29,527 nucleotides of DNA from an uncultured Gammaproteobacteria bacterium (lineage in GTDB: Bacteria; Pseudomonadota; Gammaproteobacteria; Steroidobacterales; Woeseiaceae), in contig CALKYK010000440.1 in assembly GCA_938003715.1 (NCBI GenBank), positions 1 to 29,527 of the forward strand, in the 5' to 3' direction. Of the stretch, positions 7,066 through 16,872 are shown piece by piece; the first letter of the stretch is position 1, and each line of letters opens with the position of its first letter. Under the pieces are notes generated by a model. That model was not told the DNA's origin. It ran no database searches and saw nothing but the letters and a program-made list of their open reading frames with translations. The translations under genes and the position numbers were made by a program.

Positions 7066-8961
7066 CAGGCGCTCAACTCTACCCTCCTAGATGCGTCCGA
7101 CTCTGCCGTCGGCGGTGATCAGGTCGATACGTCGCTTCGCCTCGCGGCCGGACTCGCCGTCCACGGAAGCGATGCGTACAGTGCCGTCGTTCTCGATATC
7201 GACCGTGGCGCCCGTCTCTTCGGTGATGGCCCGAATGACCGCACCGCCCTTGCCGATGACGTCGCGAATCTTCTCCGGGTCGATCTTGAACGTCATGATC
7301 GTCGGCGCCCACTCGGACATCTCGTCGCGCGACTTTGCGATGACCTTGTTCATCTCGCCCAGAATGTGCAGCCGCGCATCTTTCGCCTGCTCGAGCGCGA
7401 TCGACATGATCTCGCGGGTGATGCCCTGGATCTTGATGTCCATTTGCAGCGCCGTGATGCCGTCGTCGGTACCGGCTACCTTGAAGTCCATGTCGCCCAG
7501 GTGGTCCTCGTCGCCGAGGATGTCGGTCAGGACGGCGAACTTCTCGCCTTCCTTGACCAGGCCCATCGCAACGCCGGCAACCGGCGCCTTGACCGGCACA
7601 CCGGCGTCCATCAGCGCCAGGCTCGAACCGCACACCGATGCCATCGAGCTCGACCCGTTCGACTCGGTGATTTCCGAGACGATGCGCAGTACGTAAGGAA
7701 ATTCGTCCATGTTCGGCATGACCGCCTGGATACCGCGACGCGCCAGCTTGCCGTGACCGATTTCGCGGCGTTTCGGCGAGCCCATGAAGCCGGTTTCACC
7801 GACGCAGTACGGCGGGAAGTTGTAGTGCAGCATGAACGGCTCTTTGCGCTCGCCTTCGATCGCGTCGATGATCTGTGCGTCGCGGCCGGTGCCGAGCGTC
7901 GTAACGACCATCGCCTGCGTTTCGCCGCGGGTGAAGATCGCAGAACCGTGAGCGCGCGGCAGGACACCGACCTTGACGTCGATCGGCCGCACAGTCTTCT
8001 GGTCGCGACCGTCGATACGCGGGGCGCCCGAGATCACGCGGTCGCGGACGATGCGCTTTTCCAGCTTCGACAGCGCGCCGAATACGGCTTCGTCGGTCCA
8101 TTTCGAGTCCTCGCCACCGGCCAGGCTTTCAACGGCGCTGACTTTCGCCTCGGCAACCCTCTCCTGCCGCTCGACCTTGTCGGAATCCTGGTAGGCGTCC
8201 GTCATGCTCTCTTCCGCGGCTTTTGCGACCGCCGTGTCGAGCTCCGTGTCCTCTTCCGGTGCCTGCCAGTCCCAGGCCGGGTTTCCGACCTCTCCGGCCA
8301 GGCCGCGGATGGCCTCGATTGCCACCTGCATCTGCTCGTGACCGAACATCACGGCGCCGAGCATCACGTCCTCCGGCAGTATTTTCGCTTCGGACTCGAC
8401 CATCAGCACGGCGTCTTCCGTGCCGGCGACGACGAGATCGAGCGAGGACTCCTGCAGCGCCGCGGAGCCCGGGTTCAGCAGGTATTCGCCATTGCGATAG
8501 CCGACACGCGCAGCGCCGATCGGTCCGGCGAAGGGCATGCCGGAAATTGCAAGTGCAGCCGACGCGCCGAGCAACGACGGGATGTCGGGATCGACGTCCG
8601 GGTTCAGCGACACGTCCGAGGCGATCACCTGGACCTCGTTGACGAAGCCTTTCGGGAACAGCGGCCGGATCGGACGATCGATCAGGCGCGACGGCAGCGG
8701 TGCCTTTTCACTGGGCCGGCCTTCGCGCTTGAAGAATCCGCCCGGGATCTTGCCGGCCGAATAAGTCCTTTCCTGGTAGTTGACGGTCAGCGGGAAAAAG
8801 TCCCGGCCGGGGTCGGCTGCCTTGCGACCGACCGCGGTGACGAGTACGACCGTCTCCGCCATGTCGACCAGCACTGCGCCGTCTGCCTGGCGCGCCACCG
8901 CGCCCGTCTCGATTGATACCTGGTGTTCTCCGTACTGGAACGAAATCTTTTTCGAATTCAC
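6871..8961 (-). pseudogene. pnp: Polyribonucleotide nucleotidyltransferase, interrupted by in-frame TAG between KH and S1 domains
   Basis: PNPase is the phosphorolytic 3'-5' exoribonuclease of mRNA decay. From the GTG at 8961 the frame encodes 624 residues. These cover both RNase PH domains (start SKKISFQYGEHQVSIETG; second core with RGETQAMV) and a complete KH domain (DPEKIRDVIGKGGAVIRAI). The frame then meets TAG at 7089-7087. The same frame continues at once with EGRVERLMDFGAFVTILPGRDGLVHISQI, an intact S1 domain, to TAA at 6873. The expected residue at the stop is Tyr (family consensus GxIYEGxV), so this is one substitution. The total of 697 codons fits the normal family length. An AGGAGGG overlaps the stop (7088-7082), and an in-frame ATG at 7065 could restart the 64-residue S1 piece. 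The lesion could be a sequencing error, a real truncation or a split gene. The gene lies downstream of rpsO, as usual. Confidence 0.93.
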
Positions 8962-9057
8962 TTTGCTACTCGTCTGTGATTGGGGCGCGCGATCGGTCGT
9001 GCCGTCCCGATACGGGCCGATACGTTGCTTATTGCATCGCCGGGGCGCCGGTAAGAA
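8962..9057 (-). promoter_or_regulatory. rpsO-pnp intergenic region (pnp leader)
   Basis: This is the 96-bp spacer between rpsO and pnp. In E. coli this region carries the RNase III-processed stem that mediates PNPase autoregulation. Here a short nested fold can be drawn: CCCG-TAT-CGGG inside an ATCGG/CCGAT pair on the minus strand. It is much weaker than the enterobacterial structure. No strong promoter is evident, so I regard it as a possible leader only. Confidence 0.3.
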
Positions 9058-9327
9058 TTAGCGGCGCAGTCCGAGCCGATTGATCAGCTCGCGATAGCGG
9101 TCCTGGTCTTTCGCTTTCAGATAGTCGAGCAGCTTGCGCCGCTGGTTGACCATCATCAGCAGACCTTGCCGCGAGTGGTGGACCTTCTTGTGCTCAACGA
9201 AGTGCTCGGTGAGCTCTGAGATTCTTGCCGACAGCAGCGCTACCTGGACTTCAGGCGAACCGGTGTCGTTTTCGCCGCGGGCATATTCCGCGATGATGTT
9301 GCTCTTGGTCTCACTTGACAGTGACAT
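9058..9327 (-). CDS. rpsO: 30S ribosomal protein S15
   Basis: The 89-residue protein matches S15 in length and sequence: MSLSSETKSNIIAEYARGEND, TGSPEVQVALLSARI, HKKVHHSRQGLLMMVNQRRKLLDYLK, ending LINRLGLRR. S15 is a primary binder of the 16S rRNA central domain. The ATG at 9327 matches the family N-terminus; an in-frame TTG three codons upstream is not needed. It lies downstream of truB and upstream of pnp in the conserved order. A TAGAAT hexamer on the minus strand at 9401-9396 could be the -10 of an rpsO promoter in the 152-bp gap after truB, but no matching -35 is visible. Confidence 0.98.
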   Translation of the reverse strand: MSLSSETKSNIIAEYARGENDTGSPEVQVALLSARISELTEHFVEHKKVHHSRQGLLMMVNQRRKLLDYLKAKDQDRYRELINRLGLRR

Positions 9328-9479
9328 TTCCAACAAACTCCAAACGCACGTGATTGTGCGTACTCTCTATCTAGGCCCTTGATTTTGAGCGCGCTATTCT
9401 AGCGTCAGAATTGCGCGAGTAACAGCCTAAAACACCAAAATATCAGGCTTTTTTTGCCCCTGATTCCCGGCCCGCGCGG

Positions 9480-10403
9480 CTACTCCGGCAGGCGAAAAAC
9501 CCGTCGCGGCGCCACCCGGCCATCGCCCGTCCCCTCGCCGATGCCGATGAAGCCGCCATCGGCGCGATAGACCCGGACCCGCCCCGCCGATTCGCCGTCG
9601 CAGGCCACGCTCTGGCCACCCGCGAACCGGGCCGCATCCTCCTCGGCGACCTGGCAACGCGGCCAGGACTGCAGCGCGGCATCGGCCGGCAGTAGTCGCT
9701 CGCGCAGTGCCGCCGGCCCGTCTGCCGCGGCCTTCTCTGCGCCCTGCAGGTCGAGCATGTCCTCGGCACGGAAGGCGCCGACCGTCTCGCGGTGCAGCTT
9801 TTCCGTGTGCGCCAGCGTGCCCGCGGCTTTCGCGATGTCCTCCACCAGCGTGCGGACGTAGGTTCCCTTGGAACAGCGCACCCGCAGGACCAGCCGGGTC
9901 CCGCTTGCCTCCAGCAGCTCCAGCGCATCGATCCGTACCCGGCGCGCCTTTCTGTCCACGGTTTCGCCCTTCCGCGCCAGCTCGTACAGCCGCTTGCCCT
10001 CGTGCTTCAGCGCCGAGTACATCGGCGGCACCTGGCTGATCTCGCCGCGAAACGGGGCCAGTACCGCCTCCCAGCCCGACCGGTCGAGCGTCGGCACGTC
10101 AGTCGTTTCGTCAATCGTCCCGTCCGCATCGCCGGTATCGGTCGCCGCGCCGAGCCTTGCGACGACGCGATACGACTTGTCGGCGTCCAGCAGGTACGCG
10201 CACACCTTGGTCGCTTCGCCGAAACAGAGCGGCAGCATGCCGGTCGCGGCCGGGTCCAGTGCGCCGGTATGACCGGCCTTTTTTGCCTGCAACAGGCGTT
10301 TGACCTTCTGCAGCGCCTGATTCGAGGTCATGCCGGCCGGCTTGTTCAAAAGCAGCACGCCGTCGACGGCAGCACGCGCCGCGCCTGTGGACGGGCGCGG
10401 CAC
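9480..10403 (-). CDS. truB: tRNA pseudouridine(55) synthase
   Basis: TruB isomerises U55 in the T-loop of nearly all tRNAs. The 307-residue protein has the family N-terminus VDGVLLLNKPAGMTSNQAL and the catalytic motif GHTGALDPAATGMLP with the nucleophile D50. The tRNA-binding and active-site elements YRVVARLG and RCSKGTYVRTL follow, and the C-terminal part resembles the usual PUA-like extension. It starts with GTG at 10403, one base after the rbfA stop, so it is probably translationally coupled to rbfA. The length is normal and the frame intact. Confidence 0.97.
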   Translation of the reverse strand: MPRPSTGAARAAVDGVLLLNKPAGMTSNQALQKVKRLLQAKKAGHTGALDPAATGMLPLCFGEATKVCAYLLDADKSYRVVARLGAATDTGDADGTIDETTDVPTLDRSGWEAVLAPFRGEISQVPPMYSALKHEGKRLYELARKGETVDRKARRVRIDALELLEASGTRLVLRVRCSKGTYVRTLVEDIAKAAGTLAHTEKLHRETVGAFRAEDMLDLQGAEKAAADGPAALRERLLPADAALQSWPRCQVAEEDAARFAGGQSVACDGESAGRVRVYRADGGFIGIGEGTGDGRVAPRRVFRLPE

Positions 10404-10404
10404 T

Positions 10405-10767
10405 TCAATGTCCGCCGTCGGCGCCGGCCGCGTCGTCGATCAGGCGGCTGATCGCCGCGCCGTGTGCAATGCTGTCGTCGTACACGAAGCGCAGCTCGGG
10501 CACGTGGCGGACGGTCAGTTCCGCGCCGAGACGGCTGCGCAGGAAGCCGGCGGCCCGCTTCAGGCCCTCGAGCACAGGCTCCGGATCCGCATCCGGGTTC
10601 AGCAGGCTGAAATACACTTTCGCCACGCTCAGATCGCGCGACAGCTCGACGGTCGTCAGCGTTATGTCCGCGATCCGCGGGTCCTTGGTTTCGAAGCGCA
10701 GGAGCTCGCTCAGCGTCCGCTGCATCTGGGCGCCGAGGCGCTGGTGGCGTGCAAACTCACGAGGCAT
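10405..10767 (-). CDS. rbfA: 30S ribosome-binding factor A
   Basis: RbfA is a KH-fold protein that assists late maturation of the 16S 5' end and cold adaptation. The 120-residue product begins MPREFARHQRLGAQMQRTLSEL and contains DPRIADITLTTVELSRDLSVAKVYFS, the conserved core. A longer frame beginning at 10845 would overlap infB and adds unconserved residues, so ATG 10767 was chosen. The infB stop is 25 bp upstream and truB follows after one base, the standard infB-rbfA-truB order. Confidence 0.96.
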   Translation of the reverse strand: MPREFARHQRLGAQMQRTLSELLRFETKDPRIADITLTTVELSRDLSVAKVYFSLLNPDADPEPVLEGLKRAAGFLRSRLGAELTVRHVPELRFVYDDSIAHGAAISRLIDDAAGADGGH

Positions 10768-10792
10768 GACGACAGAATCTCCGTCCCGTCGA

Positions 10793-13309
<2,517 letters not shown>

Positions 13310-13365
13310 GCCTTACTCCGTATGTTGCAGCAGCCGAAACCTGCGCGGCGCCGCGTATCGTTTCC

Positions 13366-14889
13366 TTATTCGCCCGCGCTCGCCTGGGCCTGCGGTTCCT
13401 CCGCCTCGAACCAGTGCGCGCGAGCGCGCATGATCAGGGCGGCGGCCTCTTCCTCGTCCATTTCGTTGATCTCGAGCAGGTCGTCAGTGGCGAGCTCGGC
13501 CAGGTCCTCGCGCGTAACGACGCCTTCGCTGGCCAGCTTGTAGGCAAGGCCCTTATCCATACCGTCGAGGCTCAACAGGTCCTCGGCCGGCTCGGCCTCG
13601 TCGATTTTCTCTTCCTGCACGATTGCCTGCGTCAGCAGGACGTCGCGCGCACGACTGCGGAGTTCGTTGACGATGTCCTCGTCGAACTCCTCGATCTCGA
13701 TCAGCTCGGAGGCCGGCACGTAGGCCACCTCCTCGATGGTCGAAAAGCCCTCCTGCACGAGGATCAGGCCGATTTCCTCGTCGACGTCGAGCTGCTTCGA
13801 GAACAGCTCGATCAGTTCCTTCATCTCGGCCTCGCTCTTCTGCTCGGCGTCGGATTCCGTCATCACGTTCAGTTCCCAGCCGGTCAGCTCGGACGCGAGG
13901 CGAATGTTCTGGCCGCCGCGGCCGATCGCCTGCGACAGCTTGTCCTCGTCCACCGCGATATCCATGCTATGTGCGTCTTCGTCGACGATGATCGACACAA
14001 CCTCTGCGGGCGACATCGCATTGACGACGAACTGGGCCGGGTTCTCGTCCCAGAGGATGATGTCGACGCGCTCGCCGGCGAGCTCGTTCGACACGGCCTG
14101 CACGCGAGATCCGCGCATGCCGACGCAGGCGCCGACCGGATCGATGCGTGAATCGTTGCTTTTCACGGCGATTTTCGCCCGCAGTCCCGGGTCGCGGGCC
14201 GCGCCGAGGATCTCGATCAGGCCCTGGCCGACCTCGGGCACCTCGATCTTGAACAGCTCGATCAGGAACTGCGGCGACGTGCGGGTCATGAACAGCTGCG
14301 GGCCGCGCGGCTCGGAGCGCACCTCCGTCAGCAGCGCCTTCATACGATCCTGCGGCCGTACCGGCTCGCGCGGCACCATCTGGTCGCGCGCCACGAAGCC
14401 TTCGGCGTTGCCGCCGAGATCGATGTAGACGCCGTTGCGGTCGACGCGCTTGACCAGTCCGGACAGGAGTTCGCCCTCGCGCCCCTGGAATTCCTCGACG
14501 ACCTGCTCGCGCTCCGCCTCGCGGACCTTCTGCACGATGACCTGCTTGGCCGTCTGCGCAGCGATGCGGCCGAACTCGACCGATTCCATCGGCACCTCGA
14601 CGTAGCCGCCAGGCTCGGCGTCCGGATCGATGTCCACGGCGTCGATCATGCGCAGCTCCCGGTCCGGAAACTCGAGCTCGGTGGACTCGTCCTCAAAAAC
14701 GAGCCAGCGACGAAACGTGTCGTAATCGCCCGTCTCGCGGTCGATCGCGACGCGGACGTCGATGTCCTCGCCGTGCCGGCGGCGCGTGGCGGATGCCAGC
14801 GCGGCCTCGATGGCTTCGAAGATGATGTCTTTCTCGACGCCCTTCTCGTTCGACACGGCGTCGACAACCATCAGGATCTCTTTACTCAT
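13366..14889 (-). CDS. nusA: Transcription termination/antitermination factor NusA
   Basis: NusA binds RNA polymerase and modulates pausing, termination and antitermination. The 507-residue protein has the N-terminal RNAP-binding domain (MSKEILMVVDAVSNEKGV), an S1 domain from about 133 (GELLSGLVKRVDRNGVYIDLG), two KH domains (VGACVGMRGSRVQAV and LSQAIGRGGQNIRLA), and two acidic C-terminal repeats (about 365-490) like the AR1/AR2 repeats of E. coli NusA. Because E. coli NusA acts on its own operon leader, the two tandem terminators upstream of rimP are relevant to it. ATG 14889 matches the family start. Confidence 0.98.
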   Translation of the reverse strand: MSKEILMVVDAVSNEKGVEKDIIFEAIEAALASATRRRHGEDIDVRVAIDRETGDYDTFRRWLVFEDESTELEFPDRELRMIDAVDIDPDAEPGGYVEVPMESVEFGRIAAQTAKQVIVQKVREAEREQVVEEFQGREGELLSGLVKRVDRNGVYIDLGGNAEGFVARDQMVPREPVRPQDRMKALLTEVRSEPRGPQLFMTRTSPQFLIELFKIEVPEVGQGLIEILGAARDPGLRAKIAVKSNDSRIDPVGACVGMRGSRVQAVSNELAGERVDIILWDENPAQFVVNAMSPAEVVSIIVDEDAHSMDIAVDEDKLSQAIGRGGQNIRLASELTGWELNVMTESDAEQKSEAEMKELIELFSKQLDVDEEIGLILVQEGFSTIEEVAYVPASELIEIEEFDEDIVNELRSRARDVLLTQAIVQEEKIDEAEPAEDLLSLDGMDKGLAYKLASEGVVTREDLAELATDDLLEINEMDEEEAAALIMRARAHWFEAEEPQAQASAGE

Positions 14890-14921
14890 TAACTCGTTAC
14901 TCCAGGCAGTCCGGCTGTCCG

Positions 14922-15371
14922 TTACAGGTTCGGAACCAGCCGCGCCGACTCGATCGTCGCGATCGGCAAACTGTGCAATTCCCCATCCACTTCGATTGCA
15001 ATGATTTCCGTATCGGCCGATTTCAGCGGGCCGCGGAAATTGCGTCGGCCCTCAAGCGGAAAGCGGAGCTTCACCCGCACGACTTCGCCGAGATAGCGGC
15101 TGAAGTGCTCGGGCTTCGTCAGCTTGCGATCCAGTCCCGGCGACGACACCTCCAGCGTGTAGTTCCCCGGCAGCGGATCCTCGACATCGAGGATCGCGCT
15201 GACCTGGCGGCTGACCACCTCGCAGTCCTCGAGGCCGACGCCCTGCGGTCGGTCGATGAAGACGCGCAAAAGCCCGCTGCGTCCGCCGAGCTTCAGCTCG
15301 AGATCGGACAGCTCGTAGCCGAGACGCTCGATGGTCGGCTCGATCAGGCGCTGTACGTCATCCTTCATCAT
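14922..15371 (-). CDS. rimP: Ribosome maturation factor RimP
   Basis: RimP binds the 30S subunit during assembly of the head and decoding region. The 149-residue product shows the conserved N-terminal alpha/beta domain (IEPTIERLGYELSDLELK, LLRVFIDRPQGVGLEDCEVVSRQVSAILD) and the diagnostic NYTLEVSSPGLDRKL. The C-terminal SH3-like domain ends ATIESARLVPNL. Two adjacent ATG codons (15371 and 15368) are possible starts; there is no strong Shine-Dalgarno. It is the first gene of the rimP-nusA-infB operon and is preceded by a leader with two terminators. Confidence 0.96.
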   Translation of the reverse strand: MMKDDVQRLIEPTIERLGYELSDLELKLGGRSGLLRVFIDRPQGVGLEDCEVVSRQVSAILDVEDPLPGNYTLEVSSPGLDRKLTKPEHFSRYLGEVVRVKLRFPLEGRRNFRGPLKSADTEIIAIEVDGELHSLPIATIESARLVPNL

Positions 15372-15411
15372 TGCGAAACGACTTTACAAAACCCTTATAA
15401 ATAACTGTTCC

Positions 15412-15441
15412 AAAACAAAAAAATGGGCACGAAGCCCATTT
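15412..15441 (-). terminator. Second intrinsic terminator in the rimP leader
   Basis: On the minus strand AAATGGGC (15441-15434) pairs with GCCCATTT (15428-15421) around TTCGT and is followed by further T and then GTTTT, giving a seven-T run. It stands between the promoter at 15552 and the rimP start. Confidence 0.8.
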
Positions 15442-15472
15442 CGTTTCTTCGCAAGGTCATCCTGCTGACAAC

Positions 15473-15491
15473 AAAAAACCCCTTAGCGGGG
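15473..15491 (-). terminator. First intrinsic terminator in the rimP leader
   Basis: On the minus strand CCCC-GCTAA-GGGG (15491-15479) is followed by six T (15478-15473). The stem is only four GC pairs, but it is held inside the larger TCTTCGCA/TGCGAAGA pairing. Confidence 0.65.
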
Positions 15492-15551
15492 CCTTTTCTG
15501 CGAAGACTATGGCCGCGGGGCGTCAACTACCCGCCTCCGCTTTGGCGCGCG

Positions 15552-15581
15552 ATTATACGGCAATGCTCCCGATTTCCGCAA
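15552..15581 (-). promoter_or_regulatory. Promoter of the rimP-nusA-infB operon
   Basis: On the minus strand a perfect TATAAT (15557-15552) lies 18 bp downstream of TTGCGG (15581-15576). The predicted start is near 15545, giving a leader of about 170 nt before rimP. A second, weaker AT-rich stretch (around 15385-15405) lies between the second terminator and rimP and could act as a backup promoter. Confidence 0.7.
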
Positions 15582-15642
15582 CGACTGTGGGGCGCTCCAG
15601 CCGCAATAGTCGGGCGCCGATCTGGCCTACAATCCGGGACTG

Positions 15643-15915
15643 ATGAAACGTGAATCCGCACCACGTCAGCGCCGCATCGGCTCACGGACGCCCCGCGCCC
15701 CCGCCATTTAGCCCGCTCTGGCCATCGCCCTGCTCGCCCCGCCGGGCACGCCAGCGGAGCCCGCCTGTCCTGCCGAGAATCTGCGCCTCCCCGTGAGCCA
15801 GCCTCAGCTCGAACCGGACCGACCGGACCTCATCGGCGAACCCAGGATCGACGAAACCGGTATCGACGCACCGGTGCCGCGAGAGCCGCCGCCGGATAAC
15901 CCGAATCGGCCCTGA
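15643..15915 (+). pseudogene. Possible broken small secreted proline-rich protein (in-frame TAG)
   Basis: An ATG at 15643 opens a 91-codon frame ending at TGA 15913-15915, interrupted by TAG at 15709-15711 (codon 23). The conceptual product has a basic N-terminus, then, straddling the stop, a hydrophobic stretch (PALAIALLAPPGTPA) like a signal peptide. A Pro/Asp/Glu-rich tail follows, containing RPDLIGEPRIDETGIDAP and ending DNPNRP. A TACAAT box at 15628-15633 would place transcription start almost at the ATG. The composition looks protein-like and unlike a random frame, but I recognise no family. It may be a decayed or mis-sequenced gene, or non-coding; the evidence is weak. Confidence 0.25.
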
Positions 15916-16722
15916 TTAGGGTGCGCCCGAGGCACCATCGACCGCCGTTGCGTTAGGTCCCAGGTGCAAACTGTCGAGCGGCACACGCGTATCGATTCTC
16001 AGTGCGTGGCTGCCGCAGGCATCGATGTAGCCAATCTCAATTTCCCGTGGCGAAGGTGTCAGCGGAAAAAAAACGGCCAGGTTGGCTGTCTGGTTTCCAG
16101 CCAGCTCGAGCGGCAATCGCGTTTGTCGCGCAAGGATTTGGTCGTTGACGCGGCCGTTGTTCATACCGCGCACGATGCCGCCGACCGTCAGCACCGGGAG
16201 CAGAACGACGCCGCCCGCTGCCGCAGTAGCTGCGCTTGAGCTCAGCGCCAGCGGCCCCGATGCAAGGAGCGCTGCGGCCGTGGCACCGGATGCGACGCCC
16301 GCGCTTGCCAGTGTGCCGGCGCCGAGGCCCGCCTTGACCTGAAGCCCGTGCCCCTCGTAGCGGCGCACCGCCCGCTTCGACGCCCTGACCAGCTGTTTAC
16401 GATCGAGCCCCGGCACGATGCGGGTACCGAGTGAATCGACGACCGTGACGAACTGCAGCCGGACCGGGTGGTCGACGCGATTCTCGACGCGAATCAGGTA
16501 CTCGTCCCAGTCAACGTTTTTCGCCCACGAGCCCGGGCCATCGCGAACGATGATCCAGTCCAGCGACACCTGCAGGTGCGGATCCGAGGATTGCGCCAGG
16601 GGCTCAACCTGCGTGTGCGGCAAAGGGTCCTTGAGCAGCTTGGTTCCGCCGCAGCCCGAGATCAATACCGCACCGGAAACGACGAGTACGATGAAGATAG
16701 TCTTTGTTCCGTTCAAACTCAT
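15916..16722 (-). CDS. Predicted lipoprotein of unknown function with glycine/alanine-rich hydrophobic segment
   Basis: The 268-residue protein has an N-terminal signal with a lipobox (VLISGCGG, lipidated Cys near residue 24), so it should be anchored in the outer or inner membrane. An extracytoplasmic domain follows (DWIIVRDGPGSWAKNVDWDEYLIRVEN, then VDHPVRLQFVTVVDSLGT), resembling proteins that handle extracytoplasmic partners. In the middle (about 128-180) is an Ala/Gly/Leu/Val-rich stretch like a glycine-zipper or membrane-inserting segment. The last part (LPLELAGNQTANLAVFFPLTPSPREIEIGY) is beta-rich. The ATG at 16722 has a GAGGGGG about 7 bp upstream. I recognise no family. It stands alone between the rimP leader and the D-aminoacylase operon and points the same way as both. 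Confidence 0.75.
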   Translation of the reverse strand: MSLNGTKTIFIVLVVSGAVLISGCGGTKLLKDPLPHTQVEPLAQSSDPHLQVSLDWIIVRDGPGSWAKNVDWDEYLIRVENRVDHPVRLQFVTVVDSLGTRIVPGLDRKQLVRASKRAVRRYEGHGLQVKAGLGAGTLASAGVASGATAAALLASGPLALSSSAATAAAGGVVLLPVLTVGGIVRGMNNGRVNDQILARQTRLPLELAGNQTANLAVFFPLTPSPREIEIGYIDACGSHALRIDTRVPLDSLHLGPNATAVDGASGAP

Positions 16723-16872
16723 GGCAGGCCCCCTCGCGTGAGCCGATGTTCCTCGTGTCGACTCGAACGATGCCGCGATCGGCAGCCGGGTTCGTGAGGG
16801 TCGACGGATCGTTACCTGAGGAATCGGAGATCCTGCATGTCGCGAGGGTTCGGGGGGCGAGTCGGGCCGAGG

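Larger units (their letters stand above)
15372..15545 (-). ncRNA. Leader RNA of the rimP-nusA-infB operon with tandem terminators
   Basis: This is the transcribed leader of about 170 nt upstream of rimP. In transcription order it contains one arm of a perfect 8-bp stem (15506-15499), a first terminator hairpin with six T, the other arm (15453-15446), then a second terminator hairpin with seven T and further T-rich sequence, ending 40 nt before the rimP start. The 8-bp stem TCTTCGCA/TGCGAAGA therefore encloses the first terminator. A rimP leader attenuator is, as I recall, a described family in other gammaproteobacteria; I cannot confirm this belongs to it. In E. coli this position holds metY; no tRNA is present here. 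Confidence 0.65.

Noticed and set aside
7065..7089. Pyrrolysine or general TAG recoding in pnp
   Set aside because: Several intact genes in the window end at TAG, and nothing suggests a Pyl system; nonsense mutation or sequence error is simpler.
7012..8916. A 634-codon open frame on the plus strand
   Set aside because: It is the antisense shadow of pnp; the His/Arg/Asp-rich text has no recognisable motif.
15400..15650. A tRNA gene such as metY upstream of rimP
   Set aside because: I looked for it because E. coli has one there; only two terminator hairpins and a promoter are present, and no cloverleaf or CCA-end fits.
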